Of a DNA stretch of 64,000 nucleotides, positions 19,376 through 29,115 are shown in pieces. The stretch spans positions 23,307-87,306 of the forward strand of contig NZ_JAQRFK010000004.1 in NCBI RefSeq assembly GCF_028598745.1, in the 5' to 3' direction. The notes beneath the pieces are model-generated. The model was not told the DNA's origin and did not search any database. It was given only the letters and a program-made list of their open reading frames with translations. The position numbers and the translations under genes were made by a program. This DNA is from Xenorhabdus sp. IM139775. GTDB taxonomy: Bacteria > Pseudomonadota > Gammaproteobacteria > Enterobacterales > Enterobacteriaceae. Position 1 is the first letter of the stretch; the number at the start of each line of letters is the position of its first letter.

Positions 19376-20680
19376 TTATGCCCATTGATTTTGGTTCATA
19401 AGATCATTGAAGCCAGTTTCTTTTTCAGAAACTTTAGCTTTACCCAGAACAAGTTCAACCGCCTGCTCTTCCAGAGCAATGTTGCGAACGCTGTTCATCA
19501 TTTCTTTGTTTTTGCTGTAGTATTCAACAACTTCTTTCGGATCTTCATAAGCTGCCGCCATTTCTTCGATCAACGTAGTCACGCGATCTTCTTCGACTTT
19601 CAGCTCATTGCTGCTGATCACTTCGCCTAACAGCAAGCCAACAACAACGCGGCGTTTCGCCTGCTCTTCGAACAGTTCACGTGGCAGTTCCAGAGCTTGT
19701 TTTTCGTTGCCGCCAAAACGTTGGGTAGCCTGACGACGCAGTACATCGATTTCACCATCAACCACTGCCGCAGGCACTTCAATTTCGTTAGCCTTAACCA
19801 GACCATCAAGAACCTGAGTTTTGATGTTGTTACGAACAGCATTTTTCAGTTCACGTTCCATGTTCTTACGAACTTCGGCACGCAAACCTTCAACAGTACC
19901 ATCAGTAACACCAAAACGGGCGATGAACTCTTCAGTCAGCTCTGGCAGTTCACGCTGTTCAACTTTTTTCAGGTTGATCACGAACTTCGCAGCTTTACCT
20001 TTCAGATTTTCTGCATGGTAGTCTTCTGGGAAGGTCACATCGATGGTAAATTCTTCACCTGCTTTATGGCCAACAACACCGTCTTCAAAGCCTGGGATCA
20101 TACGACCCTGACCCATTGCCAGAACGAAATCAGTTGATTGACCGCCTTCGAACTCTTCACCATCAATGGAACCCGTGAAGTCAACAGTGACGCGATCTTC
20201 CGCGGTCGCTGCCTCATCGCTTTCTTTCCAAGTCGCCTGCTGTTTACGCAGTGTATCCAGCATGTTGTCAACGTCTGCATCTTTAACGTCAACAACCGGT
20301 TTTTCAACTTCGATTTCTTCCAGACCTTTCAGTTCAATTTCCGGATAAACTTCAAATTCAACTGCGTAAGTGAAGTCTTCACCTTCTTTAAACTGTTCAG
20401 GCTTGTAGCTTGGTGCGCCTGCTGGATTGATTTTCTGCTCAATAATCGCATTGATGAAATTGCGCTGCATCAGATCACCCAGAACATCCTGAAGAACAGA
20501 AGCGCCGTAACGCTGCTTAACGACCTTCATTGGCACTTTGCCTTTACGAAAACCGTCGATACGGACTTTCTTTGCTACATTAACCAGTTCACTGTCAACT
20601 GATTTTTCGATATCGGCAGCAGGAACGGTGATTGACACACGACGCCCAAGGCCTTGAGTGGTTTCAACAGAAACTTGCAT
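19376..20680 (-). CDS. tig: Trigger factor
   Basis: The 434-residue chaperone has the N-terminal ribosome-binding domain with the GFRKGKVP signature (about residues 43-50), the central FKBP-type isomerase domain (about 150-245, [19 protein letters not shown]) and the C-terminal arm domain. It binds ribosomal protein L23 at the exit tunnel and shields nascent chains. Start and length match the E. coli protein (432). The promoter predicted at 20849-20877 gives a leader of about 160 nt. tig, clpP, clpX and lon form the standard proteostasis block. Confidence 0.97.
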   Translation of the reverse strand: MQVSVETTQGLGRRVSITVPAADIEKSVDSELVNVAKKVRIDGFRKGKVPMKVVKQRYGASVLQDVLGDLMQRNFINAIIEQKINPAGAPSYKPEQFKEGEDFTYAVEFEVYPEIELKGLEEIEVEKPVVDVKDADVDNMLDTLRKQQATWKESDEAATAEDRVTVDFTGSIDGEEFEGGQSTDFVLAMGQGRMIPGFEDGVVGHKAGEEFTIDVTFPEDYHAENLKGKAAKFVINLKKVEQRELPELTEEFIARFGVTDGTVEGLRAEVRKNMERELKNAVRNNIKTQVLDGLVKANEIEVPAAVVDGEIDVLRRQATQRFGGNEKQALELPRELFEEQAKRRVVVGLLLGEVISSNELKVEEDRVTTLIEEMAAAYEDPKEVVEYYSKNKEMMNSVRNIALEEQAVELVLGKAKVSEKETGFNDLMNQNQWA

Positions 20681-20848
20681 CTTGTTACCTCAAAAAAATC
20701 ATAGTGCTCGGTCAACTTCAGAATGACTGTAATGCTTATCACAAGCGAATGACAGTCTTCTTTAAGAACCGGGGGCGGTCGCATTTAAAAACCGAGAATC
20801 CCTGTGATCAGAAGCGTCCCGAAACCATTCTAAAAATTTAGACGCAAC

Positions 20849-20877
20849 ATTATAGCGACGCAGACGGTATGAGTCGA
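20849..20877 (-). promoter_or_regulatory. Sigma-70 promoter of tig
   Basis: On the minus strand TCGACT (20872-20877) and a perfect TATAAT (20849-20854) are separated by 17 bp. It is the best promoter in the gap and lies downstream of the bolA terminator. Confidence 0.65.
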
Positions 20878-20953
20878 GAATTGCAGACAAAAGCATGCAT
20901 GATTCGTTGACTGACTATGATAAACGTTGCTCAATGACTACATCACGATGTCG

Positions 20954-20990
20954 TTTATGATGCTATTTGTTGATGCAATAGCATCATAAA
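20954..20990. repeat. Perfect 14-bp inverted repeat, 9-nt loop
   Basis: TTTATGATGCTATT and its exact reverse complement AATAGCATCATAAA flank a 9-nt spacer. It sits between the bolA terminator and the tig promoter. There is no T-run after the stem on the minus strand, so it is not an ordinary terminator by itself. Confidence 0.75.
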
Positions 20991-21012
20991 CAAAAATACA
21001 GCCCGAAGGCTG
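20990..21012 (-). terminator. Terminator of bolA
   Basis: On the minus strand CAGCC-TTCG-GGCTG with a UUCG-type tetraloop is followed by TATTTTTG. Confidence 0.75.
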
Positions 21013-21077
21013 CTGGCTAAAATTAACCCTGGATGAATCAAATAAAGATAAACAAGCTATTTGATTATCCTAAAAAA

Positions 21078-21401
21078 TCACAAAGTTGACGTCGTTGTAG
21101 TGCCACCACGACATGCCGGGGAAGCCAGAACCGTATCTTCCAGTTCTGCCCACTCCTTTTCCGTATAAGTATGAAGCGCCAAAGCATGCACGCCTTCCTC
21201 TAATTCTTTAGCCAAGACACCATATACTGAACGGTGCCGATTCAGCATTCTTTGTTCAACAAATTCATTGCTGATGAGAATGATTTTAAAATGGCTTTCA
21301 GAACCCGCGGGCACATTGTGACGATAACTTTCATCAATGACTTCCAGATGAGAAGGCTTAAATGCCGCCTGTAACTTTGTTTCTATTTCTTGACGAACCA
21401 T
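21078..21401 (-). CDS. bolA: BolA family stress regulator
   Basis: The 107-residue protein contains the BolA core: [35 protein letters not shown] with the family FxGxxxxxRHR-like segment, and [15 protein letters not shown]. coli BolA affects cell shape and biofilm in stationary phase and partners the monothiol glutaredoxin GrxD in iron-sulfur handling. ATG 21401 is chosen because GAGGAG precedes it and the N-terminus then matches E. coli (MIRERIEEKL); a frame to 21440 lacks support. It is divergent from yajG, as in E. coli. Confidence 0.93.
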   Translation of the reverse strand: MVRQEIETKLQAAFKPSHLEVIDESYRHNVPAGSESHFKIILISNEFVEQRMLNRHRSVYGVLAKELEEGVHALALHTYTEKEWAELEDTVLASPACRGGTTTTSTL

Positions 21402-21652
21402 CTCATTCTCCTCAATCACCAAAGGTTGTTTATTAACCACACTATTGATTCTAGTTTATTCCCCATGATTTATAACATCGGGAAGTTATTAAATCCCTTT
21501 AACCGTGTTTACGTGAGGTATTTCTCACTACGTTTAAACTCTGTTTCAATCATCAGGGATATGCCGCTACCCGTGGCGATGCTATGATTACGGCGTTTAT
21601 TCTTCCAGTATTAATATATTGAATATCTGAATCTTAAATTGAGAAAACCCAA

Positions 21653-22240
21653 ATGCTAAAGAAAATATTTATTCCATTGATGACACTTTTCTTTTTAGCT
21701 GGATTATCTGGCTGCGCAGACTCAAGCAATACATTAGCTATCCAGCCGAAAATTACTCTGCCACTGGCTGATCCAACCATGAAAGCAATTACAGTCACTA
21801 TTAGTGGGGATGACCAGCGTCAATCTCAAGCCCTGGCCCAAATTAATCGTGATGCACGATTAATCACACTGGTTCCTTCCCGCGATTTGCGCTTTCTGCT
21901 GCAAGAAGTCCTGGAAAAACAAATGGTGGCTCGTGGTTATATGATTGGTTCTCCCGCCAATGCCAATTTACGGGTCATTGTGAATCAACTCTACGCCAAT
22001 GTGAAAGAAGGCAGCCTTCGTCACGATATTTCAGCAAAAGCTGAAATATCCATCATTGCTTATGCTCAAGACGGTAGTCAACAAACCAAAAACTACCGGA
22101 CTAGCTACAATGTTCAGGGGCCATTGGGGGCAACAAACGCAAAAATTGCTGGCGCAGTCAATACGGTCCTGTCTGACGTGATCGCAGACATGGCTCAAGA
22201 TGCGTCAATCAGCACCTTTATCAAGCAAAACATCCGCTAA
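21653..22240 (+). CDS. yajG: Lipoprotein YajG
   Basis: The 195-residue protein has a lipoprotein signal peptide with lipobox LSGC and C21 as the lipidated residue. The mature part carries the YajG family domain with many beta segments (ITVTISGDDQRQ, NLRVIVNQLYANVKEG, ISIIAYAQDGS). Asp at position +3 rather than +2 after Cys (CAD) suggests outer-membrane sorting by Lol. Function is not established. It precedes ampG by 65 nt on the same strand, the conserved enterobacterial pair; an intervening hairpin (22254-22295) may modulate ampG. Confidence 0.9.
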   Translation: MLKKIFIPLMTLFFLAGLSGCADSSNTLAIQPKITLPLADPTMKAITVTISGDDQRQSQALAQINRDARLITLVPSRDLRFLLQEVLEKQMVARGYMIGSPANANLRVIVNQLYANVKEGSLRHDISAKAEISIIAYAQDGSQQTKNYRTSYNVQGPLGATNAKIAGAVNTVLSDVIADMAQDASISTFIKQNIR

Positions 22241-22253
22241 CAGGATAATGTAT

Positions 22254-22295
22254 AAACTTTCTGCTTAATTCTACAGGATGATATGCAGAAAGTTT
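22254..22295 (+). promoter_or_regulatory. Hairpin between yajG and ampG
   Basis: AAACTTTCTGC and GCAGAAAGTTT form an exact 11-bp stem with a 20-nt loop. The ampG Shine-Dalgarno (GGGAGG) begins right after it. It could be a partial terminator or translational control element between the two genes. Confidence 0.5.
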
Positions 22296-22305
22296 TGGGA
22301 GGCTC

Positions 22306-23835
22306 ATGACTAACCATCGTTATTTAAACCTATCTGCATTACGCAACTATCGTACCCTTCTATTGCTGGGCTTTGCCTCAGGTCTACCTCTCGCGCTCAC
22401 TGCTGGAACGTTACAAGCATGGATGACTGTCGAAAATGTCGATATCCGAACTATCGGTTTTTTCACTTTGGTTGGTCAGGCTTATGTGTTTAAGTTCCTC
22501 TGGGCACCCACGATGGATCGATATACCCCCTCCTTTTTCGGACGCCGGCGGGGGTGGATGCTCATTACTCAACTGTTACTGATCGTCAGCATTGCAGCAA
22601 TGGGATTTCTGCAACCTTCTCAGCATTTATGGTGGCTGGCGGCATTGGCTGTGGCTGTGGCATTCTTCTCAGCTTCTCAGGATATTATTTTTGATGCCTA
22701 TAAAACTGACCTGTTGACAAAGGAAGAACGCGGATCAGGTGCTGCCATTTCCGTACTGGGCTATCGGTTGGCGATGCTGACTTCGGGTGGCCTTGCCTTG
22801 CTGCTTGCCAGCTATATTGGCTGGCAACCTATGTATTGGGTTATGGCAGGTTTCATGTTGATTGGCGTTTGTGCCACGCTGACCGCCAAAGAACCAAACC
22901 TGAATACCGCACCGCCAAAAACATTGCATCAAGCGGTATTCGAACCATTATCCGATTTTTTCAGCCGAAACAATGCCTGGCTTATCCTGTTATTGATTGT
23001 ATTGTACAAACTGGCCGATGCCTTTGCGCTCTCACTCAGCACACCTTTTCTTATTCGTGGCGTGGGCTTCGATCCCGTCGAAGTCGGGATGATCAATAAA
23101 ACCCTCGGACTTGCTGCTACCATTGTCGGTGCATTGTACGGGGGTTATTTGATGCATAGGCTGAGTCTGTTCCGTGCCCTGATGATGTTCGGCATTCTTC
23201 AAACCGTTTCAAATTTTGGTTACTGGGTACTGGCTGTCACCCCTAAGGACATCTACGTCATGGGGGGAGCGATTTTTCTGGAAAATATTTGTGGCGGTAT
23301 GGGAACTGCGGCTTTTGTCGCCCTCCTCATGACCTTGTGTAATAAATCATTTTCAGCCACACAGTTCGCTTTGCTTTCTGCATTATCAGCCGTTGGCCGC
23401 GTTTATGTTGGCCCGGTCGCAGGATGGTTTGCAGAAGCCTATGGTTGGCCAACGTTTTATCTCTTCTCGGTGATTATCGGATTACCGGGGCTTGCGTTGT
23501 TGCTTGTCTGCCGTAAGACACTGGATTACACCCAGAAAAATGATAGCTTCCTGCCCCGCACACTCTTCAAGAATGCTTATAAATCCGCCTTTATTATCAT
23601 GATATTGGCCGCCCTGATGTTCATCGTTTGGTTAATGATCAGCAGTGTGTTGTTTATCAACATTCATTTAGTCTCTCTGATATGCACGCTATCCCCAGAA
23701 TATATTCTCAATCTGCATAAAGTCAGTGATTGGATATCCCCACTATTATCCTGGAGTATCACCATTGGAATCTTAGGTCTTCTTTTAGGAGGAATGTTGG
23801 ATTATTTGGCTTTAAGGAGAAGTAAGCTCACTTAG
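22306..23835 (+). CDS. ampG: Muropeptide permease AmpG
   Basis: The 509-residue MFS-type protein has 12-14 membrane segments and family segments FASGLPLALTAGTLQAWM and FKFLWAPTMDRYTPSFFGRRRGW near the N-terminus. It imports GlcNAc-anhydroMurNAc and its peptides from the periplasm for peptidoglycan recycling, and controls inducible AmpC where present. Length is slightly above E. coli AmpG (491), with extra residues in the C-terminal membrane part. GGGAGGCTC gives a strong ribosome-binding site. It lies directly after yajG, and a terminator follows at 23876-23907. Confidence 0.95.
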   Translation: MTNHRYLNLSALRNYRTLLLLGFASGLPLALTAGTLQAWMTVENVDIRTIGFFTLVGQAYVFKFLWAPTMDRYTPSFFGRRRGWMLITQLLLIVSIAAMGFLQPSQHLWWLAALAVAVAFFSASQDIIFDAYKTDLLTKEERGSGAAISVLGYRLAMLTSGGLALLLASYIGWQPMYWVMAGFMLIGVCATLTAKEPNLNTAPPKTLHQAVFEPLSDFFSRNNAWLILLLIVLYKLADAFALSLSTPFLIRGVGFDPVEVGMINKTLGLAATIVGALYGGYLMHRLSLFRALMMFGILQTVSNFGYWVLAVTPKDIYVMGGAIFLENICGGMGTAAFVALLMTLCNKSFSATQFALLSALSAVGRVYVGPVAGWFAEAYGWPTFYLFSVIIGLPGLALLLVCRKTLDYTQKNDSFLPRTLFKNAYKSAFIIMILAALMFIVWLMISSVLFINIHLVSLICTLSPEYILNLHKVSDWISPLLSWSITIGILGLLLGGMLDYLALRRSKLT

Positions 23836-23875
23836 TCGCTTTTCTCTACTCAATGCCTTTTTCATCTCTGTTTAC

Positions 23876-23907
23876 AACAGAAGGCTGACAAAGTTCAGCT
23901 TTCTGTT
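23876..23907 (+). terminator. Terminator of ampG
   Basis: AACAGAAGGCTGA and TCAGCTTTCTGTT form a 13-bp stem with one G-T pair and a 6-nt loop, 40 nt after the ampG stop. The T stretch lies within the distal arm. Confidence 0.6.
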
Positions 23908-24089
23908 GCCCGTTTATAGTGACAAGCTTCACAAGAAGAGTAAAAAAACACAATTCTGTGGCCTGAATTACATCTTTTTCAAGGTGGAATTATTTATATT
24001 TGAACTAACAAATATTATTATTTGAGCGCACATTATTTCGAACTATTCGAAATATCGTTAACCACCTTAAAACCATATAAAGGGAATTT

Positions 24090-24857
24090 ATGAAAAGACG
24101 TATTTTGACACTCACCGCAATTGCCGCTGCCTTAGTTTCTGCTTCAGCCAGCGCGGAATACCAGTGGGGGTTTGGCAATGTCAGCATGAACTACCTTGAC
24201 TGGAGTGAACATACCACTCATAAAACCGGGCAATCTTCGCATAAAGATGATTTTGCTTATCTAGAACTGGAAGGTGGGGCAGGATTTAGCTGGGGCGAAT
24301 TGTATGGCTTCGCTGATTTAGAGAATCCTTTTAACAGTAAAACAGCCCAACCGGGTGATAACCAACGTTACACTTTCAAGACAACAGGCCGTTTCTATCT
24401 GGGTGAGACGGGTTTCAACCTTTATGGTCATGTCTATGGAACCTATTCATTACCAGGCAAAGCAAACGGTGGAAACTTCCATGAAGTCAACACCCTGTAT
24501 GGATTAGGCTATAACGCTAATATTGCCGGCCTGTGGTTCAAGCCTTTTGTCGCACTGCATTATGTTGACCAACCTTTCTATTCAGGAAAAAATGGTTATG
24601 TCGTAGGCTGGGTTGCCGGATACGATTTCAACCTTTGGGAACAAAAATTCAGCGTGACAAACTGGAATGAAATTGAATTAAATCGCAATCAACGTTATGG
24701 CAATGGCGGACGCGAAGGTATCAATGGCGCTATCGCATTATGGTGGACACCACATCCTTCTTTTACAACTGGCGTTCAATACCGCTATGCGGATAACAAA
24801 CTGGGAGAAAACTTCTTGCAGGATGGCATTGTTTACAGTGTAAAATATAACTTTTAA
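24090..24857 (+). CDS. Outer membrane channel of the Tsx/OmpK family
   Basis: The 255-residue protein has a signal peptide cut after SASA (residues 1-22) and a mature part of alternating aromatic beta strands ending in the outer-membrane signature with terminal Phe (VYSVKYNF). YQWGFGNVSMNYLDWSE near the start and the DFAYLELEGGAGFSWGELYGF segment are typical of OmpK/Tsx nucleoside-channel proteins. E. coli tsx sits near nrdR; here that site is empty and this gene lies before cyoA. Members are phage and colicin receptors in other bacteria. It is monocistronic, with its own hairpin downstream. Confidence 0.85.
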   Translation: MKRRILTLTAIAAALVSASASAEYQWGFGNVSMNYLDWSEHTTHKTGQSSHKDDFAYLELEGGAGFSWGELYGFADLENPFNSKTAQPGDNQRYTFKTTGRFYLGETGFNLYGHVYGTYSLPGKANGGNFHEVNTLYGLGYNANIAGLWFKPFVALHYVDQPFYSGKNGYVVGWVAGYDFNLWEQKFSVTNWNEIELNRNQRYGNGGREGINGAIALWWTPHPSFTTGVQYRYADNKLGENFLQDGIVYSVKYNF

Positions 24858-24872
24858 TAACTAATTTTATCG

Positions 24873-24895
24873 ATGAGCAGCCTAATGCTGCTCAT
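24873..24895 (+). terminator. Hairpin after the Tsx/OmpK-family gene
   Basis: ATGAGCAGC and GCTGCTCAT form a perfect 9-bp stem with loop CTAAT, 15 nt after the stop codon. No strong T-run follows. Confidence 0.6.
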
Positions 24896-25207
24896 TGAAA
24901 CCAATAAATAATAGTTATCCTACCGATAAAAATGCGTGTTCCAGCATTTTTTCTTTTATTCCTGTCAAGTTTTTCCCTTTTAAAATAGAGGGTTATTTAA
25001 AAATGATTGTCTATTTTGATTTTTTGGTTAAGATAACTATCCGAAATTAACGTTTTGTTAAATTAGGCCCCACATGTGATCCCCCTAGCATAAAAAGCCT
25101 ACAAGCCAACCTGCTTCTATTACAATTGTTTACACTCCGGTAACCTTACCGTAGAATGCCCACACTGATGAAACGACAATAAAGCTTTTGTTATCTGGGG
25201 TCGCTCA
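24896..25207. other. Regulatory region upstream of cyoABCDE
   Basis: This 312-bp gap should contain the cyo promoter. AT-rich direct-repeat-like elements near 25047-25062 (TTAACG...GTTAAA) could be ArcA sites, as ArcA represses cyo in E. coli, but the match is too weak to call. I see no ORF or repeat. Confidence 0.4.
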
Positions 25208-26173
25208 ATGAGACTTGTGAAATACAAAAAAATTATTGGGTTATCGTCACTACTCACAGCCACCTTAATGCTAGGTGGTTGCGATATGGTATTGATGAAT
25301 CCCAAAGGGGCGATCGGCGTTGAACAAAAAACGCTGATACTAACGGCGTTTGGCTTAATGCTGATCGTTGTTATACCGGCTATTGTAATGGCAATCGTTT
25401 TTGCCTTGCGTTACCGGGAAGCCAATAAATCTGCAACTTATCGTCCAAACTGGGCACACTCAAATAAAATTGAGCTTGTCGTTTGGACAGTACCTATCCT
25501 GATTATCATCACGTTAGCAACGATTACATGGAAAACGACGCACGAGCTCGATCCATATAAGCCATTGGACAGTGATGTGAAACCGGTGACGATTGAAGTG
25601 ATTTCCCTTGACTGGAAATGGCTGTTTATCTATCCGGAACAGGGTATCGCAACTGTAAACGAAATTGTATTCCCTAAAGATGTTCCAATTAATTTCAAAA
25701 TCACCTCAGACTCTGTGATGAACTCTTTCTTCATCCCACAGTTGGGTGGCCAGATTTATGCAATGGCTGGCATGCAGACAAAACTGCACTTAATTGCTAA
25801 CTCAACGGGTAAATACGACGGGTTCTCAGCAAGTTACAGTGGTCAAGGCTTCTCTGGCATGAAATTCACTGCAACAGCAACTGATGATCGTGCAGGTTTT
25901 GAAGAGTGGGTGCAGAAAGTTAAAGCATCCCCCAAAACCCTGGATACTGTGCAAGCATTCAATGAGTTGGCTAAACCTAGCCAAAACAACCCCGTTGAAT
26001 ACTTCTCAAGCGTGAAACCAAAACTGTTCCAAGAGACTATCGCCAAATTCATGGGTGACATGGGCCATGGTGGTATGCATGGCATGGCGGGTCATGGCAA
26101 AACAGAACATGGTGAAGCTGCGGGTCATAATATGAATATGAGTCAGCCGGCTCATTCAGGTGTTGAGGAATAA
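25208..26173 (+). CDS. cyoA: Cytochrome bo3 ubiquinol oxidase subunit II
   Basis: The 321-residue lipoprotein precursor has lipobox LGGC with C25 as the lipidated cysteine, two membrane helices (about 40-65 and 90-110) and a periplasmic cupredoxin-fold domain lacking the CuA ligands, as in quinol oxidases. It begins the cyoABCDE operon of the proton-pumping terminal oxidase used at high oxygen. The C-terminal 40 residues (282-321) are unusually rich in His (6), Met (6) and Gly, unlike the shorter E. coli tail. cyoB starts 4 nt after the stop. Confidence 0.96.
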   Translation: MRLVKYKKIIGLSSLLTATLMLGGCDMVLMNPKGAIGVEQKTLILTAFGLMLIVVIPAIVMAIVFALRYREANKSATYRPNWAHSNKIELVVWTVPILIIITLATITWKTTHELDPYKPLDSDVKPVTIEVISLDWKWLFIYPEQGIATVNEIVFPKDVPINFKITSDSVMNSFFIPQLGGQIYAMAGMQTKLHLIANSTGKYDGFSASYSGQGFSGMKFTATATDDRAGFEEWVQKVKASPKTLDTVQAFNELAKPSQNNPVEYFSSVKPKLFQETIAKFMGDMGHGGMHGMAGHGKTEHGEAAGHNMNMSQPAHSGVEE

Positions 26174-26177
26174 AGGC

Positions 26178-28160
26178 ATGTGGGGAAAATTAACACTGGA
26201 TGCGATCCCATTGCATGAACCCATTATTGTGGTGACATTGCTTGGGATCTTGCTTGGGGGACTGGTCGTTGTCGGTTCCTTAACTTATTTCCGTAAATGG
26301 AAATGGCTCTGGAATGAATGGTTAACCAGCGTTGACCATAAAAGAATTGGTGTCATGTACATCGTCGTTGCCATGGTGATGATGCTCCGTGGTTTCGCTG
26401 ACGCCATCATGATGCGTGGACAACAAGCCTTGGCTTCCGCTGGTGAAGCTGGTTACCTGCCCCCGCACCATTATGATCAGATCTTCACCGCTCACGGCGT
26501 TATCATGATCTTTTTTATGGCGATGCCTTTCGTTGTCGGCCTGATGAACATTGTGGTTCCTCTGCAAATCGGCGCACGCGACGTTGCATTCCCATTCCTG
26601 AACTCTTTGAGCTTCTGGCTATTTGTTGTCGGCGTCGCGCTGATCAACATCTCTCTGGGGGTGGGTGAGTTTGCACAAACCGGTTGGTTGGCCTACCCGC
26701 CGCTATCCGGTCTGGAATATAACCCCGGTGTTGGGGTCGATTACTGGATATGGAGTCTTCAGCTCTCCGGTGTCGGTACATTGCTGACAGGTGTTAACTT
26801 CTTCGTGACCATCCTGCGCATGCGTGCACCGGGCATGTCCATGATGAAACTCCCTGTCTTTACATGGGCTTCACTGTGCACCAACGTACTTATCATTGCG
26901 GCCTTCCCAATCCTGACGGTAACCATCGCGTTGCTGACCCTGGATCGTTATCTGGGCACCCATTTCTTTACCAACGATATGGGTGGCAACATGATGATGT
27001 ACATCAACCTGATTTGGGCTTGGGGTCATCCCGAAGTTTACATTCTGGTTCTGCCTGTCTTTGGTATCTTCTCTGAAGTCACGGCAACCTTCTCGAAAAA
27101 ACGCCTGTTTGGTTATACCTCACTGGTGTGGGCGACAATCGTTATCACCATCCTGTCGTTCATAGTATGGTTGCACCACTTCTTTACCATGGGTTCCGGT
27201 GCAAACGTCAACGCCTTCTTTGGTATCGCCACGATGATTATCTCCATCCCAACCGGGGTTAAGATCTTCAACTGGCTGTTCACCATGTACCGTGGTCGTA
27301 TTGAATTCAAAACCCCAATGTTGTGGACGGTTGGCTTCCTGGTCACTTTCTCCATTGGTGGTATGACGGGCGTTCTGCTGGCAGTACCGGGTGCTAACTT
27401 CGTTCTGCATAACAGTTTGTTCCTGATTGCTCACTTCCATAACGTTATCATCGGCGGTGTGGTATTCGGCTGCTTCGCAGGTACAACTTACTGGTTCCCT
27501 AAAGCATTTGGGTTCACCCTGAATGAAAAATGGGGCGTCCGTGCATTCTGGTTCTGGATCATTGGTTTCTTCGTTGCTTTCATGCCACTGTACGCACTGG
27601 GCTTCATGGGGATGACCCGTCGCCTGAGCCAAGATATCAACCCAGAATTCCACCCATTGCTGGTTGTTGCAGCGGGCGGCGTGGCCCTAATCGCCTTAGG
27701 TATTTTGTGTCAGATTATCCAGTTCTACGTCAGTATCCGTGACCGTGACCAAAACCGCGATCTGACCGGCGATCCATGGGGTGCCCGTACTCTGGAATGG
27801 TCAACTTCATCTCCACCTCCGTTCTATAACTTTGCTGAAGTTCCACACATCCAGACTCGTGATGCATGGTGGGATATGAAAGAAAAAGGCACTGAATATA
27901 AGCGCCCTGCTAAATATGAAGAAATTCATATGCCTAAAAACACGGCAGCAGGTGTGATCATCAGCGCATTTTGTCTGACATTAGGCTTTGCTTTGATCTG
28001 GCATATCTGGTGGATGGCTATCGCAAGTTTCGCAGGTATCGTCATTAGCTGCATCGTGAAAAGTTTTGACGAAGACGTTGATTACTACGTCCCTGTCGCT
28101 GAAGTCGAAAAAGTTGAGAATCAGCGTTACGAAGAACTGAGAAAGGCAGGTGTGAAATAA
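26178..28160 (+). CDS. cyoB: Cytochrome bo3 ubiquinol oxidase subunit I
   Basis: The 660-residue protein has about 15 membrane helices and the haem-copper ligands: His in [11 protein letters not shown] (low-spin haem), [12 protein letters not shown] (CuB His and cross-linked Tyr), the WLHHFF pair (CuB) and HFHNVIIGG (haem ligands). It reduces oxygen to water with proton pumping. ATG 26178 gives [15 protein letters not shown], matching E. coli; a frame from 26160 would overlap cyoA. GGAATAAAGG provides the ribosome-binding site. The cyoC start overlaps its stop codon (TAATG). Confidence 0.97.
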   Translation: MWGKLTLDAIPLHEPIIVVTLLGILLGGLVVVGSLTYFRKWKWLWNEWLTSVDHKRIGVMYIVVAMVMMLRGFADAIMMRGQQALASAGEAGYLPPHHYDQIFTAHGVIMIFFMAMPFVVGLMNIVVPLQIGARDVAFPFLNSLSFWLFVVGVALINISLGVGEFAQTGWLAYPPLSGLEYNPGVGVDYWIWSLQLSGVGTLLTGVNFFVTILRMRAPGMSMMKLPVFTWASLCTNVLIIAAFPILTVTIALLTLDRYLGTHFFTNDMGGNMMMYINLIWAWGHPEVYILVLPVFGIFSEVTATFSKKRLFGYTSLVWATIVITILSFIVWLHHFFTMGSGANVNAFFGIATMIISIPTGVKIFNWLFTMYRGRIEFKTPMLWTVGFLVTFSIGGMTGVLLAVPGANFVLHNSLFLIAHFHNVIIGGVVFGCFAGTTYWFPKAFGFTLNEKWGVRAFWFWIIGFFVAFMPLYALGFMGMTRRLSQDINPEFHPLLVVAAGGVALIALGILCQIIQFYVSIRDRDQNRDLTGDPWGARTLEWSTSSPPPFYNFAEVPHIQTRDAWWDMKEKGTEYKRPAKYEEIHMPKNTAAGVIISAFCLTLGFALIWHIWWMAIASFAGIVISCIVKSFDEDVDYYVPVAEVEKVENQRYEELRKAGVK

Positions 28161-28771
28161 TGTCGACTCAAACCCTTAACAACACAGCCGCCCATGACGC
28201 TCATGGGCACCACGATACAGGGGCTAACAAAGTATTTGGCTTCTGGATCTACCTGATGAGTGACTTGGTTCTGTTTGCAAGTCTGTTCGCTACCTATGCA
28301 GTGCTGGTTAATGGCACTGCCGGTGGCCCGTCTGGTAAAGATATTTTTGAACTGCCATTTGTATTGGTGGAAACCTTCCTGCTGCTGTTCAGTAGTATTA
28401 CCTATGGTTTCGCCATGCTGAACATGAACAAAGGTAAAGTGGCACAGGTTAACCTGTGGCTGTTCATTACCTTCCTGTTTGGCCTTGGCTTCGTTTCAAT
28501 GGAAATCTACGAGTTCCATAAACTGATCACGGAAGGCTATGGCCCTGACCGCAGTGCATTCCTGTCCGCCTTCTTTGCGCTGGTTGCCACTCACGGTCTA
28601 CACGTCACCTTCGGCCTGATTTGGATCATCACGCTGATGGTTCAGGTTTCACGTCGTGGTCTGACTGACGTGAATCGTACACGCCTGAATTGCCTGAGCC
28701 TGTTCTGGCACTTCCTTGATGTCGTATGGATCTGTGTATTTACTATCGTTTATCTGATGGGAGCGATGTAA
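28160..28771 (+). CDS. cyoC: Cytochrome bo3 ubiquinol oxidase subunit III
   Basis: The 203-residue protein has a His-rich N-terminus and five membrane helices, with the [24 protein letters not shown] segment and the C-terminal [14 protein letters not shown] motif of haem-copper oxidase subunit III. It stabilises subunit I and may serve oxygen or proton access. The ATG shares a base with the cyoB stop, so translation is coupled. The next gene, cyoD, shows the same TAATG overlap. Confidence 0.96.
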   Translation: MSTQTLNNTAAHDAHGHHDTGANKVFGFWIYLMSDLVLFASLFATYAVLVNGTAGGPSGKDIFELPFVLVETFLLLFSSITYGFAMLNMNKGKVAQVNLWLFITFLFGLGFVSMEIYEFHKLITEGYGPDRSAFLSAFFALVATHGLHVTFGLIWIITLMVQVSRRGLTDVNRTRLNCLSLFWHFLDVVWICVFTIVYLMGAM

Positions 28772-29103
28772 TGAGTCATCCAAATACTTCTCATTCCGGC
28801 GCCAGCCACGGTAGTTTCAAAACCTATATGATTGGTTTTGTACTGTCAGTCATCCTGACCGTGATCCCATTCTGGATGGTGATGGAAGGTACAGCTTCAC
28901 ACAGCACAATTTTGGTGACCGTCGTTGCCATGGCTGTTATTCAGGTCTTTGTTCATTTCATCTGCTTCCTGCATATGAATACATCATCTGAAGAGCGTTG
29001 GAACCTCCTTGCTTTACTATTCACATTACTGGTCATCGCGATTGTTGTTGTTGGCTCCCTGTGGATCATGTACAACCTGAACATCAATATGATGGTTGAT
29101 TAA
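28771..29103 (+). CDS. cyoD: Cytochrome bo3 ubiquinol oxidase subunit IV
   Basis: The 110-residue protein has three membrane helices and the family segments [19 protein letters not shown] and [11 protein letters not shown]. It assists copper-centre assembly in subunit I. ATG 28771 overlaps the cyoC stop codon by one base; a frame starting at 28726 inside cyoC is rejected because the E. coli protein begins with the MSHxxxxSG-type sequence seen here. cyoE begins 12 nt after its stop. Confidence 0.95.
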   Translation: MSHPNTSHSGASHGSFKTYMIGFVLSVILTVIPFWMVMEGTASHSTILVTVVAMAVIQVFVHFICFLHMNTSSEERWNLLALLFTLLVIAIVVVGSLWIMYNLNINMMVD

Positions 29104-29115
29104 GGGTTGATTTGA

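Larger units (their letters stand above)
20681..21077. other. Intergenic region between tig and bolA with terminator, inverted repeat and tig promoter
   Basis: Reading on the minus strand from bolA to tig, the gap holds the bolA terminator (20990-21012), a long perfect inverted repeat (20954-20990), the tig promoter (20849-20877) and a tig leader of about 160 nt without an ORF that I can support. Confidence 0.7.

Noticed and set aside
27120..27653. 177-codon minus-strand frame inside cyoB
   Set aside because: Antisense shadow of cyoB with odd composition (rich in His, Glu, Asp, Gln) and no ribosome-binding site.
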